This document shows positions 35,998-44,217 of a stretch of DNA of 64,000 nt, one piece after another. Origin of the DNA: Actinacidiphila oryziradicis (GTDB lineage: Bacteria > Actinomycetota > Actinomycetes > Streptomycetales > Streptomycetaceae); assembly GCF_005047355.1 (NCBI RefSeq), contig NZ_SUMC01000006.1, positions 1 through 64,000 of the forward strand, written 5' to 3'. Below the pieces are notes generated by a model. That model ran no database searches, had not been told where the DNA came from, and saw only the letters and a program-made list of their open reading frames with translations. The translations under genes and the position numbers were made by a program. The stretch's first letter is position 1; each line of letters begins with the position of its first letter.

Positions 35998-37002
35998 TCA
36001 CCCCGTGAAGAGGCTCGCGTCGACCTGGTCGGCGACCTTGACATCGGTCGGCAGGGAACCGATGCCGTGCATGAGGTCGGCGACCGCCTGCACCTTGGTC
36101 ACGACGGCGGACGAGACCGGCAACGCCGTGGTGGCGCCCTGCGACACCACGGTGTCGGCCACTGCGGGGGCGACTCCGGTTGCCTTGGTGAACGCGGTCA
36201 CGTACGCGTCCTTGTTGGCCACGCTCCACCGCACCGCGCGGTCCAGGCGCTTCAGGACGTCCGCGATGGCGGCCTTCTTCGAGGGATCGGCGATCGACGA
36301 ACTCGCGGCGGAGACAAAGCCGAGCCCGCTGGTGCGGCCGTTCTGGCCGTCGACGATCTGACGTCCGCCGCCCGCCAGGGCGGTGGCCTGGTAGACGCCG
36401 AAGGTCGCCCAGTTCTGGATCTTCTGCGAGCTGAACGCGGCCTGCGCCGCCGTGGGCAGCACGTACTGCACCTTCACATCGGAGTACTTCAGCCCGGCCT
36501 GCTGCAGGGCGTTCGCCAGCAGATACTCCGCGATGCTGCCGCGCGCCGAGGAGACAACCACGTTCTTGCCCTTGAGGTCGGCGACGGTCTTCACGGACGA
36601 CCCCTTCTGGGTCAGGATGCCGGTGGACGCGCCGCTGGACTTCAGCGCCTCCACGAGTTTGATCTTCAGCCCGCCGGAGATCGCGGCCAGCGAGGGCAGG
36701 TCGGCCGCGTACCCGGTGTCCACATCGCCGCTCTGCATGGCCTGAAACAGCGGGGCGGCTCCCTCGAACTCGGCGAACTTCACCTTGTACGGCGTGCCCT
36801 TGAGGACCCCGGCGGCGCTGAACAGCGTCTTCAGGCTGTTGGCCTGGTCACCCAGGGTCAGGGTTATCCCGGAGAGGTCGGTGGCGGCGGCCTTGCCCGC
36901 GGTGGTGGTCTTCGCGGTGCCGTCGGAGCTGCCGCAGGCCGTCAGCAGCGCAGTGGCGGTGAGCACAGAGGCGGCGGACAGCAGGGCACGGCTGGGCTTC
37001 AT
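35998..37002 (-). CDS. SsuA-like substrate-binding lipoprotein (lone)
   Basis: A 334-residue exported lipoprotein (ATG 37002; signal MKPSRALLSAASVL, lipobox LLTAC). The mature chain is an aliphatic-sulfonate/taurine type periplasmic-binding fold: LTLGDQANSLKTLF, GAAPLFQAMQSGDVDTGYAA, LKGKNVVVSSARGSIAEYLL. No permease or ATPase follows; it is a single-gene unit behind its own leader peptide. It is paralogous to the protein at 43189-44217, and its promoter block matches that of the sulfur operon, so it probably feeds the SsuBC system across the LysR gene. Confidence 0.88.
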   Translation of the reverse strand: MKPSRALLSAASVLTATALLTACGSSDGTAKTTTAGKAAATDLSGITLTLGDQANSLKTLFSAAGVLKGTPYKVKFAEFEGAAPLFQAMQSGDVDTGYAADLPSLAAISGGLKIKLVEALKSSGASTGILTQKGSSVKTVADLKGKNVVVSSARGSIAEYLLANALQQAGLKYSDVKVQYVLPTAAQAAFSSQKIQNWATFGVYQATALAGGGRQIVDGQNGRTSGLGFVSAASSSIADPSKKAAIADVLKRLDRAVRWSVANKDAYVTAFTKATGVAPAVADTVVSQGATTALPVSSAVVTKVQAVADLMHGIGSLPTDVKVADQVDASLFTG

Positions 37003-37110
37003 GGGGCAGTCCTTGAGGGTGAGGGCACGCATGGGTGACGGCTCGTCAGGCACAGAGAACGCGGCGGGGGAACGGAAGGCGGCGCGCCGGATGTGAAGCG
37101 GGGAAGAGGC

Positions 37111-37227
37111 TCAGAGGCAGCGACAGCGCATGGCGCCGGCCAGGCCGAAGTCGACCACGCGTCGCTGCGTCAGTCGTCGGCCCATGGCGGGCGGCACCCA
37201 GGCCTCGACGACGACGGTTCGCAACAT
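37111..37227 (-). CDS. Cys-ended leader peptide upstream of the lone binding protein
   Basis: A 38-codon ORF, ATG 37227, begins MLRTV, contains LTQRRVVDFGL and ends MRCRCL. This matches the short actinobacterial leader peptides (LTxRRxVD...C) found before sulfur and cysteine genes, which are thought to sense cysteine by ribosome stalling at Cys codons. The start of the binding protein is 108 bp downstream. A sibling leader of the same design precedes the operon at 38616. The putative -10 lies only about six bases from the ATG, so translation may be leaderless. Confidence 0.75.
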   Translation of the reverse strand: MLRTVVVEAWVPPAMGRRLTQRRVVDFGLAGAMRCRCL

Positions 37228-37255
37228 GGGCCCAGCGTGACCGACCCGGTCTTGT

Positions 37256-37306
37256 ACGTCCAACGACGATTCGCGATCGGAATCGATCACGATCAGTGAT
37301 CGATGG
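37256..37306 (-). promoter_or_regulatory. Promoter/operator block shared with the operon at 38211
   Basis: Read on the minus strand, a 37-base core (from TCGTGATCG to GTTGGACGT) is identical at 31 positions to the block upstream of the divergent leader at 38294. It contains repeated GATC half-sites in an ATCGATCA/TGATCGAT arrangement, and TTGGAC as a possible -35. It is 28 bp from the leader ATG. Confidence 0.75.
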
Positions 37307-37321
37307 CTGTCGGGCGGCCCC

Positions 37322-38197
37322 TCAGGCAGCTGCCCGCGGCGCCGCCGGCTCGGCGAGCAGCGTCCGGACGGCGTCGATCGCGGTGGCCACCATGACGGGG
37401 TCGGCTCCCCGCCGGGCGTGGGCGCTCATCCGGATCGCCGGTACGGGGGGCAGGTCGCCGCGCTCGGTCAGGCCGTCGGGGCGCTGGCCGCCGACCGTGG
37501 CCAGCAGCGCGGCGCCCAGCCCGGCGCGGGCGGCGTCCAGGACGCCGGCGAGATAGCCGGCGTCGCATACGACGGTGGCGGCGATGCCGCGTTCGGCCAG
37601 GACGCTCAGGGCGCGGCGGCGGATCGCGCACGGGTCCTCGATGGCCACCAGCGGAAGCGGCGTGGGCGCCCCCGGCGGGGCCCAGCCCGGCGCGGCGTAC
37701 CAGTTCAGGGGGAGCCCGCCGACAGGTGTCCCCTCGGTGCCGGCGGCTTCGGTGACGTAGACCGCCAGATCCACCGTGCCCCGGTCCACCGCCTCCACCA
37801 GCCGCGCCGAGCGGTCGATCCGGAACCGTACCCGGCACTGCGGGCGCACTTCGCGTACGGCGGCGGTGAGCCGGGGCAGGATCTGGTCGGCGGCGTGTTC
37901 GGTCGAGCCGATGACGACAGTGTCGCCGTCATCGCCGAGCAGGGTGCGGACCGCCTCGTCATGTACGGCGATGACGCGCCGGGCCTGCTCCAGCAGCAGC
38001 GCCCCGTCGGAGGTGAACCGGGTCCGGCGGCCCTCGCGCTCGACCACCGGGCGGCCCAGGGTCTTCTCCAGCCGCCGCACATGCTGGCTGACCGCGGACT
38101 GGCTCAGCGCCAGCGCCTCGGCGGCACGGTGGAAACCGCCGCAGTCCGCGACCGCGATGAGGCTGCGCAGCGCCACAATGTCCAGTACGTGTGCCAT
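37322..38197 (-). CDS. LysR-family regulator of the sulfur locus
   Basis: A 291-residue LysR protein (ATG 38197). N-terminal winged HTH: LRSLIAVADCGGFHRAAEAL then LSQSAVSQHVRRLE. The effector domain contains LAVYVTEAAG. It lies exactly between the two matching promoter blocks, one facing each way, so it probably controls both the lone binding protein and the eight-gene operon as well as itself. The co-inducer is unknown, though CysB/Cbl-like sensing of a sulfur metabolite would fit. Confidence 0.88.
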   Translation of the reverse strand: MAHVLDIVALRSLIAVADCGGFHRAAEALALSQSAVSQHVRRLEKTLGRPVVEREGRRTRFTSDGALLLEQARRVIAVHDEAVRTLLGDDGDTVVIGSTEHAADQILPRLTAAVREVRPQCRVRFRIDRSARLVEAVDRGTVDLAVYVTEAAGTEGTPVGGLPLNWYAAPGWAPPGAPTPLPLVAIEDPCAIRRRALSVLAERGIAATVVCDAGYLAGVLDAARAGLGAALLATVGGQRPDGLTERGDLPPVPAIRMSAHARRGADPVMVATAIDAVRTLLAEPAAPRAAA

Positions 38198-38210
38198 GGC
38201 CGAACGTTAA

Positions 38211-38264
38211 CACCGATCAATCAGAAATCGTGATCGGTTTTGAGTGCGAATCGTTGTTGGACGT
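38211..38264 (+). promoter_or_regulatory. LysR-type operator and promoter of the organosulfur operon
   Basis: An inverted repeat ACCGATCA (38212-38219) and TGATCGGT (38231-38238) with an 11-base spacer fits a LysR T-N11-A box. It is followed by GCGAATCGTTGTTGGACGT, conserved with the block at 37256-37306. A TTGGAC (-35-like) and TCATCC (-10-like) 18 bases apart place transcription near the leader ATG at 38294. Confidence 0.75.
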
Positions 38265-38293
38265 GTGAGGTGCGCGTCAGTCATCCTGGGGCC

Positions 38294-38428
38294 ATGTTGC
38301 GAACAGTGCACGGGACGGCGGTCGCGCCGAATCCCATCGACGCCCAGCGGCGTGACGCCGCGGGCGCGCTGCTCACGCAACGCCGCGTGGTCGACTTCGG
38401 CCTCGTCAACAGCGCCTGTTGTCGCTGA
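38294..38428 (+). CDS. Cys-ended leader peptide upstream of the organosulfur operon
   Basis: A 44-codon ORF from ATG 38294 beginning MLRTV and ending LTQRRVVDFGL-VNSACCR, with tandem TGT Cys codons just before the stop. It shares MLRTV and LTQRRVVDFGL with the leader at 37111-37227. The 187 bp from its stop to the hydrolase ATG is GC-rich with no other gene and could hold the attenuator structure. Confidence 0.75.
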   Translation: MLRTVHGTAVAPNPIDAQRRDAAGALLTQRRVVDFGLVNSACCR

Positions 38429-38615
38429 CCCCGCTGCCGCCGGGCACACCGCGCCGACGCCCCTGCGACCTCCGGGGCCTCTGACACGAGCCCGGCCGGG
38501 CATGCCGCCATCGGGCCGTGCCCCGCTCTCCCTTCCCCACCCCCGACGCCGACCGCTGCGTGCCACCCGTGCCCGCGGCCCGGCAGTCGCTTCCTGCTTC
38601 CCGAGAAGAGGATCC

Positions 38616-39359
38616 ATGACCTCCTCCGACCCTGCCGTCCACGCCTGGGACGAACCCGAAGGACTGGCCCCACGGGGGACGGTGATCGTGCTGCCCGGGC
38701 GCGGCGAGCACGGCGGTGTCTACGAGCGGCTCGGCCGCCGGCTCGCTTTCGACGCCTACCGGGTACGGGTCCTCGGCGACGCCGTCCGCGACCCCGCGGT
38801 ACCCGAACTCGCCGCCAAACTGCTCCTCGACGAGGCGCTGGCCGGCCCGAAGGTCCTGGTCGGATCCGACACCGGCGCCCTCTACGCCGCTGCCCTCGCC
38901 TCCCAGGGCGCGCCCGGCCTCGACGCGGTGATCCTGGCCGGACTGCCCACGGCGACGGCCTCCGCGCCCGTCGTCGCTGCCGCGGACTGGGCGGCCGAGC
39001 TCGATCTGCGCACCGCCTGCCCGACCCACCGCGGCCGCCTCGACGCCGACCCCGGCGTCCACCGCGGCGACCTCACCGCACCGCTGCCGGACGCGCTGCC
39101 CGCCGCCGCCCTCGACCGCGTCACCGTTCCCGTGCTGGCCCTGCACGGCAGCGACGACGCCGTCAGCCCGCTGAACGCGGCCCGCCGCACGTACAACGGC
39201 TTCCCCGACGTCCAGCTGGTGAGCATCGCGGGGGGACGGCACGACGTACTCAACGACGTCACACACCGCACGGTCGCCGCCACCGTCGTCCTCTTCCTGG
39301 AACGGCTGCGGCTGTCGCCCGCGCTCCCCGCCATCGCTACCCCGGAGACCACCGAATGA
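38616..39359 (+). CDS. Alpha/beta hydrolase, first gene of the organosulfur operon
   Basis: A 247-residue protein, ATG 38616 after GAAGAGGA. A compact alpha/beta hydrolase: VIVLPGRGEHGGVYERLGRR, then the nucleophile position reads LVGSDTGALYA (GSDTG, Asp in place of Ser at the elbow centre). Acid LHGSDDAVSP and His in GGRHDVLND follow. An Asp nucleophile would suggest a dehalogenase/epoxide-hydrolase-like or non-esterase chemistry; this is inference. It overlaps the rhodanese gene by ATGA. Confidence 0.8.
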   Translation: MTSSDPAVHAWDEPEGLAPRGTVIVLPGRGEHGGVYERLGRRLAFDAYRVRVLGDAVRDPAVPELAAKLLLDEALAGPKVLVGSDTGALYAAALASQGAPGLDAVILAGLPTATASAPVVAAADWAAELDLRTACPTHRGRLDADPGVHRGDLTAPLPDALPAAALDRVTVPVLALHGSDDAVSPLNAARRTYNGFPDVQLVSIAGGRHDVLNDVTHRTVAATVVLFLERLRLSPALPAIATPETTE

Positions 39360-40204
39360 CCACCCGGATCACCACCACCGCCCTCGAACTGGACAGCCTG
39401 CTGCGCTCCGCCGCCCCGCCCGTGGTCCTCGACGTACGGTGGGCCCTCGGTGACCCGCACGGCCGCGACCACTACCGCGCCGGACACATCCCGGCCGCCG
39501 TGTACGCCGACCTCGACACCGAGCTCGCCGCCCCGCCCACGCCGGAAGGCGGCCGCCATCCGCTGCCCGGCGTCGCATCGCTGCAGGCGGCGGCCCGCCG
39601 CTGGGGCATCAGCGCCGGACGGCCGGTCGTGGTCTACGACAACAACGGCAACACCGCCGCCGCCCGTGCCTGGTGGCTGCTGCGCTGGGCCGGCGTCGAG
39701 GACGTAACGCTGCTCGACGGCGCGCTCGCCGCCTGGCGAACGGCGGGGCTGCCGCTGGAGACCGGCGAGAGCGTGCCCGCCGGCCCCGGGGACGTCACCC
39801 TCACCGGCGGCCGGCTGCCCACCCTCGACGCCGACGAGGCGGCCGAACTGGCCCGCAAGGGCACCCTGCTCGACGCCCGCGCCGCCGAGCGCTACCGGGG
39901 TGAGACCGAGCCCGTCGACCCCCGCGCCGGCCACATCCCCGGCGCCCTCTCCGCCCCGACCGGCGACAACCTCGCCCCCGACGGCACCTTCCTGCCGCCC
40001 GCCGAACTCCGCGCCCGCTTCGCCGCCCTGGGCGCCGACGGCTCCGCCCCGGTCGGCGTCTACTGCGGCTCCGGTGTGACCGCCGCCCACCAGGTCGCCG
40101 CCCTCGCCATCGCCGGCACCGACGCCGCCCTCTTCCCCGGCTCCTGGTCCGCCTGGTCCGCCGACGCCGCCCGCCCCGCCGCCACCGGCCACCAGCCGGG
40201 CTGA
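39356..40204 (+). CDS. sseA: Tandem-rhodanese sulfurtransferase
   Basis: A 282-residue protein with two rhodanese modules. The N-terminal one (VVLDVRWALGDPHGRDHYRA) lacks a Cys, while the C-terminal one carries the active loop YCGSGVTA with Cys237. CGSGVT is the 3-mercaptopyruvate/thiosulfate sulfurtransferase type. It transfers sulfane sulfur to thiol or cyanide acceptors in the cytoplasm. Placement with Ssu-type genes suggests handling of sulfur released from an organosulfur substrate. Confidence 0.9.
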   Translation: MTTRITTTALELDSLLRSAAPPVVLDVRWALGDPHGRDHYRAGHIPAAVYADLDTELAAPPTPEGGRHPLPGVASLQAAARRWGISAGRPVVVYDNNGNTAAARAWWLLRWAGVEDVTLLDGALAAWRTAGLPLETGESVPAGPGDVTLTGGRLPTLDADEAAELARKGTLLDARAAERYRGETEPVDPRAGHIPGALSAPTGDNLAPDGTFLPPAELRARFAALGADGSAPVGVYCGSGVTAAHQVAALAIAGTDAALFPGSWSAWSADAARPAATGHQPG

Positions 40205-40241
40205 CCGACGGCCCGCCGCACCCCGACCGAGAGGACCCCCG

Positions 40242-41231
40242 ATGTCAGTCCAGGAGCACGTCACCCCCGGCGCCGCACCGCCGGGCAACGCCGGCGAGCC
40301 CGCCGCCGGGCCGGAGCCGGGTGCCGGGCCGCAGGAGGCCGTCGCGGGGACGGCGGGGACGCGGGCCGGTGCCGCGGGTGCCGGCGCGGCCACGAGCGGT
40401 GCGGCGCCCACCGCCGCCCCCCGGCTCACCATCCGCCCCGCGCGGCAGGCCCGCCGCGGCTTCCGCGTGCCCAGGTCGGTGCGGCGCGCCAGCGGCCCCG
40501 TCGGGGTGCTGCTCGTCTGGTACCTCGCCGGCGTGAGCGGGCTACTGCCCACGAGCGTCCTGGCCTCGCCCGTCGACGTCCTGCGCCAGGCATGGGACCT
40601 CACCGCCAACGGACAGCTCCCGAGCGCCATCGTCGCCTCCGGGAAGCGGGCCGCGACCGGCTTCGCGATCGGCGCCGTGATCGCCCTCGTCCTCGCCCTC
40701 ACCGCAGGGCTGTTCCGGCTGGGCGAGGATGTCGTCGACTCCTCCATGGGCATGTTCCGGGCGATCCCCTGGGTCGGCCTGATCCCGCTGTTCATCGTCT
40801 GGTTCGGCATCGACGAGACCCCGAAGATCGCCCTGGTGGCGCTGGGAGTCACGTACCCCCTGTACTTCAACATCTACGGCGGCATCCGCTCCGCCGACTC
40901 CCAGCTCATCGAGGCCGCCCGGATGCTGGGGCTCGGCCGGATCGGGCTGATCCGCTACGTGATCCTGCCTTCCGCGCTCCCCGGTGCGCTCATCGGACTG
41001 CGCTACGCCCTCTCCACCGCCTGGCTGGCCCTGGTCTTCGCGGAGCAGGTCAACGCCAGCAACGGCATCGGCTACCTGATGAGCAACGCCCAGCAGTACT
41101 TCCGCACCGATGTGATCGTGCTCTGCCTCGCGGTCTACGCGATCCTCGGGCTGCTCTGCGACTTCGTGGTCCGGCTGCTCTCCAAACGCCTGCTGACCTG
41201 GCGGGCCTCCTTCGACGGCGACGGGGCGTGA
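40242..41231 (+). CDS. ssuC: Sulfonate-type ABC permease (SsuC-like)
   Basis: A 329-residue permease with an unusually long Ala/Gly/Pro-rich cytoplasmic N-terminus (~75 residues) before six TM segments. The EAA loop reads LIEAARMLGLGRIGLIRYV. It is in the BPD_transp_1 family of taurine/aliphatic-sulfonate/nitrate importers. It overlaps the ATPase gene by GTGA if that gene starts at 41228. Confidence 0.9.
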   Translation: MSVQEHVTPGAAPPGNAGEPAAGPEPGAGPQEAVAGTAGTRAGAAGAGAATSGAAPTAAPRLTIRPARQARRGFRVPRSVRRASGPVGVLLVWYLAGVSGLLPTSVLASPVDVLRQAWDLTANGQLPSAIVASGKRAATGFAIGAVIALVLALTAGLFRLGEDVVDSSMGMFRAIPWVGLIPLFIVWFGIDETPKIALVALGVTYPLYFNIYGGIRSADSQLIEAARMLGLGRIGLIRYVILPSALPGALIGLRYALSTAWLALVFAEQVNASNGIGYLMSNAQQYFRTDVIVLCLAVYAILGLLCDFVVRLLSKRLLTWRASFDGDGA

Positions 41232-42022
41232 CGACGCACATGAGTGAGCAGACCCTCAGCAAGACCACCCTGACCGAGACCAAGAACGCCAGTGTGGAGA
41301 TCCACGGCCTGAGCAGGGCCTTCGACGGCCGGACCGTCATCGACGCGCTCGACCTCACCATCGAGCAGGGCGAGTTCGTGGCGCTGCTCGGCCAGAGCGG
41401 CTGCGGCAAGAGCACCCTGCTGCGGATCCTCGCCGGGCTCGACGACGAGATCAGCGGCCAGGTCACCGTGCCGAGCCGCCGCTCGGCGGCGTTCCAGTCA
41501 CCCCGCCTCATGCCCTGGCTGAAGGTGTGGCGCAATGTCGTACTCGGCCTGCCCGGCAAGCCCGACCGGGCGCTGGCCACCCGCTACCTCGCCGAGGTCG
41601 GTATCGATCAGCGGGCCGGGGTGTGGCCCAAGACCCTCTCCGGCGGCGAGGCGCAGCGTGTCTCCCTCGCCAGGGCGCTGGTCCGCGAGCCCGAGCTGCT
41701 TCTCCTGGACGAGCCGTTCGGCGCCCTGGACGCGCTGACCCGGGTCAAGGCCCAGCGGCTGGTGGGGGAGCTGTGGCAGCGGCACGGCTGCTCGATCCTG
41801 CTGGTCACGCACGACGTCGAGGAGTCCCTGCTGCTCGCCGACCGGGTGCTGGTCATGGACGCGGGCGGCATCGCCCACGAAGTGACCGTCGACCTGCCCC
41901 GGCCCCGCGACATCGGCTCGCCCGAATTCGTCGCCATGCGCACCCAGTTGCTCGCCTGGCTCGGCGTGCACGACGCCGCAACCAACGCCGCACCCAACGT
42001 CGACGGCAACGCCGCCGCTTAG
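41228..42022 (+). CDS. ssuB: Sulfonate-type ABC ATPase (SsuB-like)
   Basis: A 264-residue ATPase with Walker A GQSGCGKST, Q-loop FQSPRLMPWL, signature LSGGEAQR, Walker B LLLLDEPFGALD and H-loop LLVTHDVEES. The start is GTG 41228 (overlap) or ATG 41240; the choice changes four residues. It energises SsuC-type import with one or both of the two binding lipoproteins. Confidence 0.9.
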   Translation: MTTHMSEQTLSKTTLTETKNASVEIHGLSRAFDGRTVIDALDLTIEQGEFVALLGQSGCGKSTLLRILAGLDDEISGQVTVPSRRSAAFQSPRLMPWLKVWRNVVLGLPGKPDRALATRYLAEVGIDQRAGVWPKTLSGGEAQRVSLARALVREPELLLLDEPFGALDALTRVKAQRLVGELWQRHGCSILLVTHDVEESLLLADRVLVMDAGGIAHEVTVDLPRPRDIGSPEFVAMRTQLLAWLGVHDAATNAAPNVDGNAAA

Positions 42023-42034
42023 GAGAACCCCGCC

Positions 42035-43144
42035 ATGCCTGTTGAGTTCATCAGCGCCATCCACCCCAACCGCGCCGCCGACGGCACCTCGACCTTCGGG
42101 GTGGGCATCGAACCCGATTTCGCCCGCCGCTTCGCCCGCGCCCTGGACGACGGAGGCTTCGACTACACGCTCGTCGCCTACCACTCCTCGTCCGCCGACG
42201 CGCTCCAGCTCGCCCAGTTCGTGGCCGCCAACACCGAACGTCTCAAGCCGATGCTCGCCCACCGCCCCGGCGTGATCTTCCCGACCCACGCCGCCCGCGC
42301 CTTCGCGACCCTCGACCGGATCAGCAACGGCCGGCTGTCCGTGCACATCATCTCCGGCGGCAGCGACCAGGAGCAGCGCCGCGAGGGCGACTACCTGAAC
42401 AAGAGCGAGCGCTACGAGCGGTCGGACGAGTACATCCAGATCCTCCGCAAGGTCTGGTCCGCCGACGGGCCCGTCTCCCACGAGGGCAAGCACTACCGTT
42501 TCGAGGACTTCGCCTCCGACGTGGCACCCGTCCACGGGACCATCCCGATCTCGGTCGGCGGCTCCTCCGCCGACGCCTACCGGGTCGGCGGGCAGCAGGG
42601 CGACATCTTCGGCCTGTGGGGCGAGCCGCTGAAGGAGACCGCCGAGCAGATCGCCTCCGTCAACGCCCACGCGGACGCCGCCGGGCGCCCCCGGCCCCGT
42701 ATCTGGGTGTCGTTCCGGCCCATCGTGGCCCCCACCGACGAACTGGCCTGGGAGAAGGCTCACCGCATCCTCGGAGAGATAACGCAGAAGAGCGCGCAGC
42801 GCGCCCAGAACAACCACGGTCACCACTACCCCGCTCCCGGCCAGGGCCGCCCCGCCAACGTCGGCTCCCAGCGGCTGCTGGAGGTCGCCGCCCGCGGTGA
42901 CCTGCACGACCGTGCCCTGTGGACGCCGCTGGCCACCGCCACCAATGCGGCCGGCAGCACCACCGCGCTCGTCGGCTCCCCGGAGACGGTGGCCGCCGCC
43001 CTGCTCGACTACGTCGACATCGGCTGCGAGCTGCTGTCCATCCGTGGCTTCGACCCGCTCAACGACGCCATCGACTACGCCCGCTACGTGCTGCCCCTGG
43101 TCCGCCAGGAGCTCGCCGCACGCGAGGCGAAGACCGCCGCCTGA
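42035..43144 (+). CDS. ssuD: LLM-class FMNH2-dependent monooxygenase (SsuD-like)
   Basis: A 369-residue luciferase-like flavin monooxygenase. Features: FISAIHPN at the N-terminus, the LKPMLAHRPGVIFPTHAAR loop, GRLSVHIISGGSDQEQ, and a FWSADGP-like FGLWGEP strand. It is close to alkanesulfonate monooxygenase SsuD, which cleaves C-S bonds to sulfite and an aldehyde. A NAD(P)H:FMN reductase (SsuE) is not in this operon and must come from elsewhere. Confidence 0.9.
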   Translation: MPVEFISAIHPNRAADGTSTFGVGIEPDFARRFARALDDGGFDYTLVAYHSSSADALQLAQFVAANTERLKPMLAHRPGVIFPTHAARAFATLDRISNGRLSVHIISGGSDQEQRREGDYLNKSERYERSDEYIQILRKVWSADGPVSHEGKHYRFEDFASDVAPVHGTIPISVGGSSADAYRVGGQQGDIFGLWGEPLKETAEQIASVNAHADAAGRPRPRIWVSFRPIVAPTDELAWEKAHRILGEITQKSAQRAQNNHGHHYPAPGQGRPANVGSQRLLEVAARGDLHDRALWTPLATATNAAGSTTALVGSPETVAAALLDYVDIGCELLSIRGFDPLNDAIDYARYVLPLVRQELAAREAKTAA

Positions 43145-43188
43145 CCCGCCTTCGCACCGCCCGCACACCTACCCTCGGGAGACCTGCC

Positions 43189-44217
43189 ATGTTCCGCGTC
43201 CGCAGACCGGCCCTGTCGGCGGCCACCGCCGCCACCCTGCTTCTCGCGCTCACTGCCTGCGGCGGTTCGGCCGGCGCCAAATCCTCGGCCTCCTCCGGAA
43301 GCTCGGACCTGTCCTCGGTCACCCTCGCCGTCGGGGACACCGGCTGGGCCCGCGCCCAGGCCGTACTGAAGCTGGCGGGCCTGGACAAGACGCCGTACAA
43401 GGTGAAGTGGAGCGTCTTCCAGGGCGGTGACCTGCAACTGCAGGCCGTACGGGCCGGCGCCCTCGACGTGGCCTCCTCCAGCGAGATCCCGCCGGTCTTC
43501 GCCGCCGCCGACGGCAACGCCAACTTCAAGGTGGTGGCCGTGCAGAAGGGCACCACCCTGCAGCAGGAGGTCGTCGCACCCAAGGGCTCGAAGATCACCA
43601 GCATGGCCCAGCTCAAGGGCAAGAAGGTCGGCTACGTCAAGAACACCACCGCCGAGTACTTCCTCTACGAGCTGCTGAAGCAGGCGGGTCTCAAGTGGTC
43701 CGACATCAAGGCCGTCCCGCTCCTCCCGGACGCCGGGCTCGCCGCCCTGAACGGCGGTTCCATCGACGCCCTCGCCTCCTACGGCAACTCGATCATCGCC
43801 GCACACGGGCAGGGCGCCACCACCATCGGCTCCGGCGCGGACATCCTCTCCGGCAACTTCAACTGGGAGGCCTCGGACAAGACCATCGCGAGCGCCGCCA
43901 AGCGCGCCGCCCTCGCCGACCTCCTCGCCCGGGTCAACAAGGGCTACGCGTACATCCGCAACGGCCACGAGACGGACTACGCCAAGGTGACCGCAACCAC
44001 CACCCACCAGTCGGTGAGCGAGGCGCTCAGCCAGTACAAGGCGGGCGAGCAGCAGCGGCCGACCACGATCGGCCTCACCACCAAGGCCGCCATCGTCTCC
44101 GAGCAGCAGGTCGCCGACGCCTTCGATGCGCTCGGCGCGCTCCCCAAGCACCTGGACGTCTCCACTTTCTGGACCGACGTTCTCAACTCCGACCTCCGCA
44201 AGGCCCTCGCCTCATGA
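43189..44217 (+). CDS. ssuA: SsuA-like substrate-binding lipoprotein
   Basis: A 342-residue exported lipoprotein starting at ATG 43189 (signal RPALSAATAATLLLAL, lipobox LTAC). The mature chain resembles aliphatic-sulfonate binding proteins: VTLAVGDTGWARAQAVLK, QLQAVRAGALDVASSSEIPP, LKGKKVGYVKNTTAEYFL. It is a paralogue of the protein at 35998-37002. It is fifth after the permease block and overlaps the dehydrogenase gene by ATGA. Confidence 0.9.
   Translation: MFRVRRPALSAATAATLLLALTACGGSAGAKSSASSGSSDLSSVTLAVGDTGWARAQAVLKLAGLDKTPYKVKWSVFQGGDLQLQAVRAGALDVASSSEIPPVFAAADGNANFKVVAVQKGTTLQQEVVAPKGSKITSMAQLKGKKVGYVKNTTAEYFLYELLKQAGLKWSDIKAVPLLPDAGLAALNGGSIDALASYGNSIIAAHGQGATTIGSGADILSGNFNWEASDKTIASAAKRAALADLLARVNKGYAYIRNGHETDYAKVTATTTHQSVSEALSQYKAGEQQRPTTIGLTTKAAIVSEQQVADAFDALGALPKHLDVSTFWTDVLNSDLRKALAS

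Noticed and set aside
38429-38615. Possible riboswitch between the leader peptide and the hydrolase
   Set aside because: GC-rich with short stems only; no known aptamer consensus recognised, and the leader peptide itself explains regulation better.
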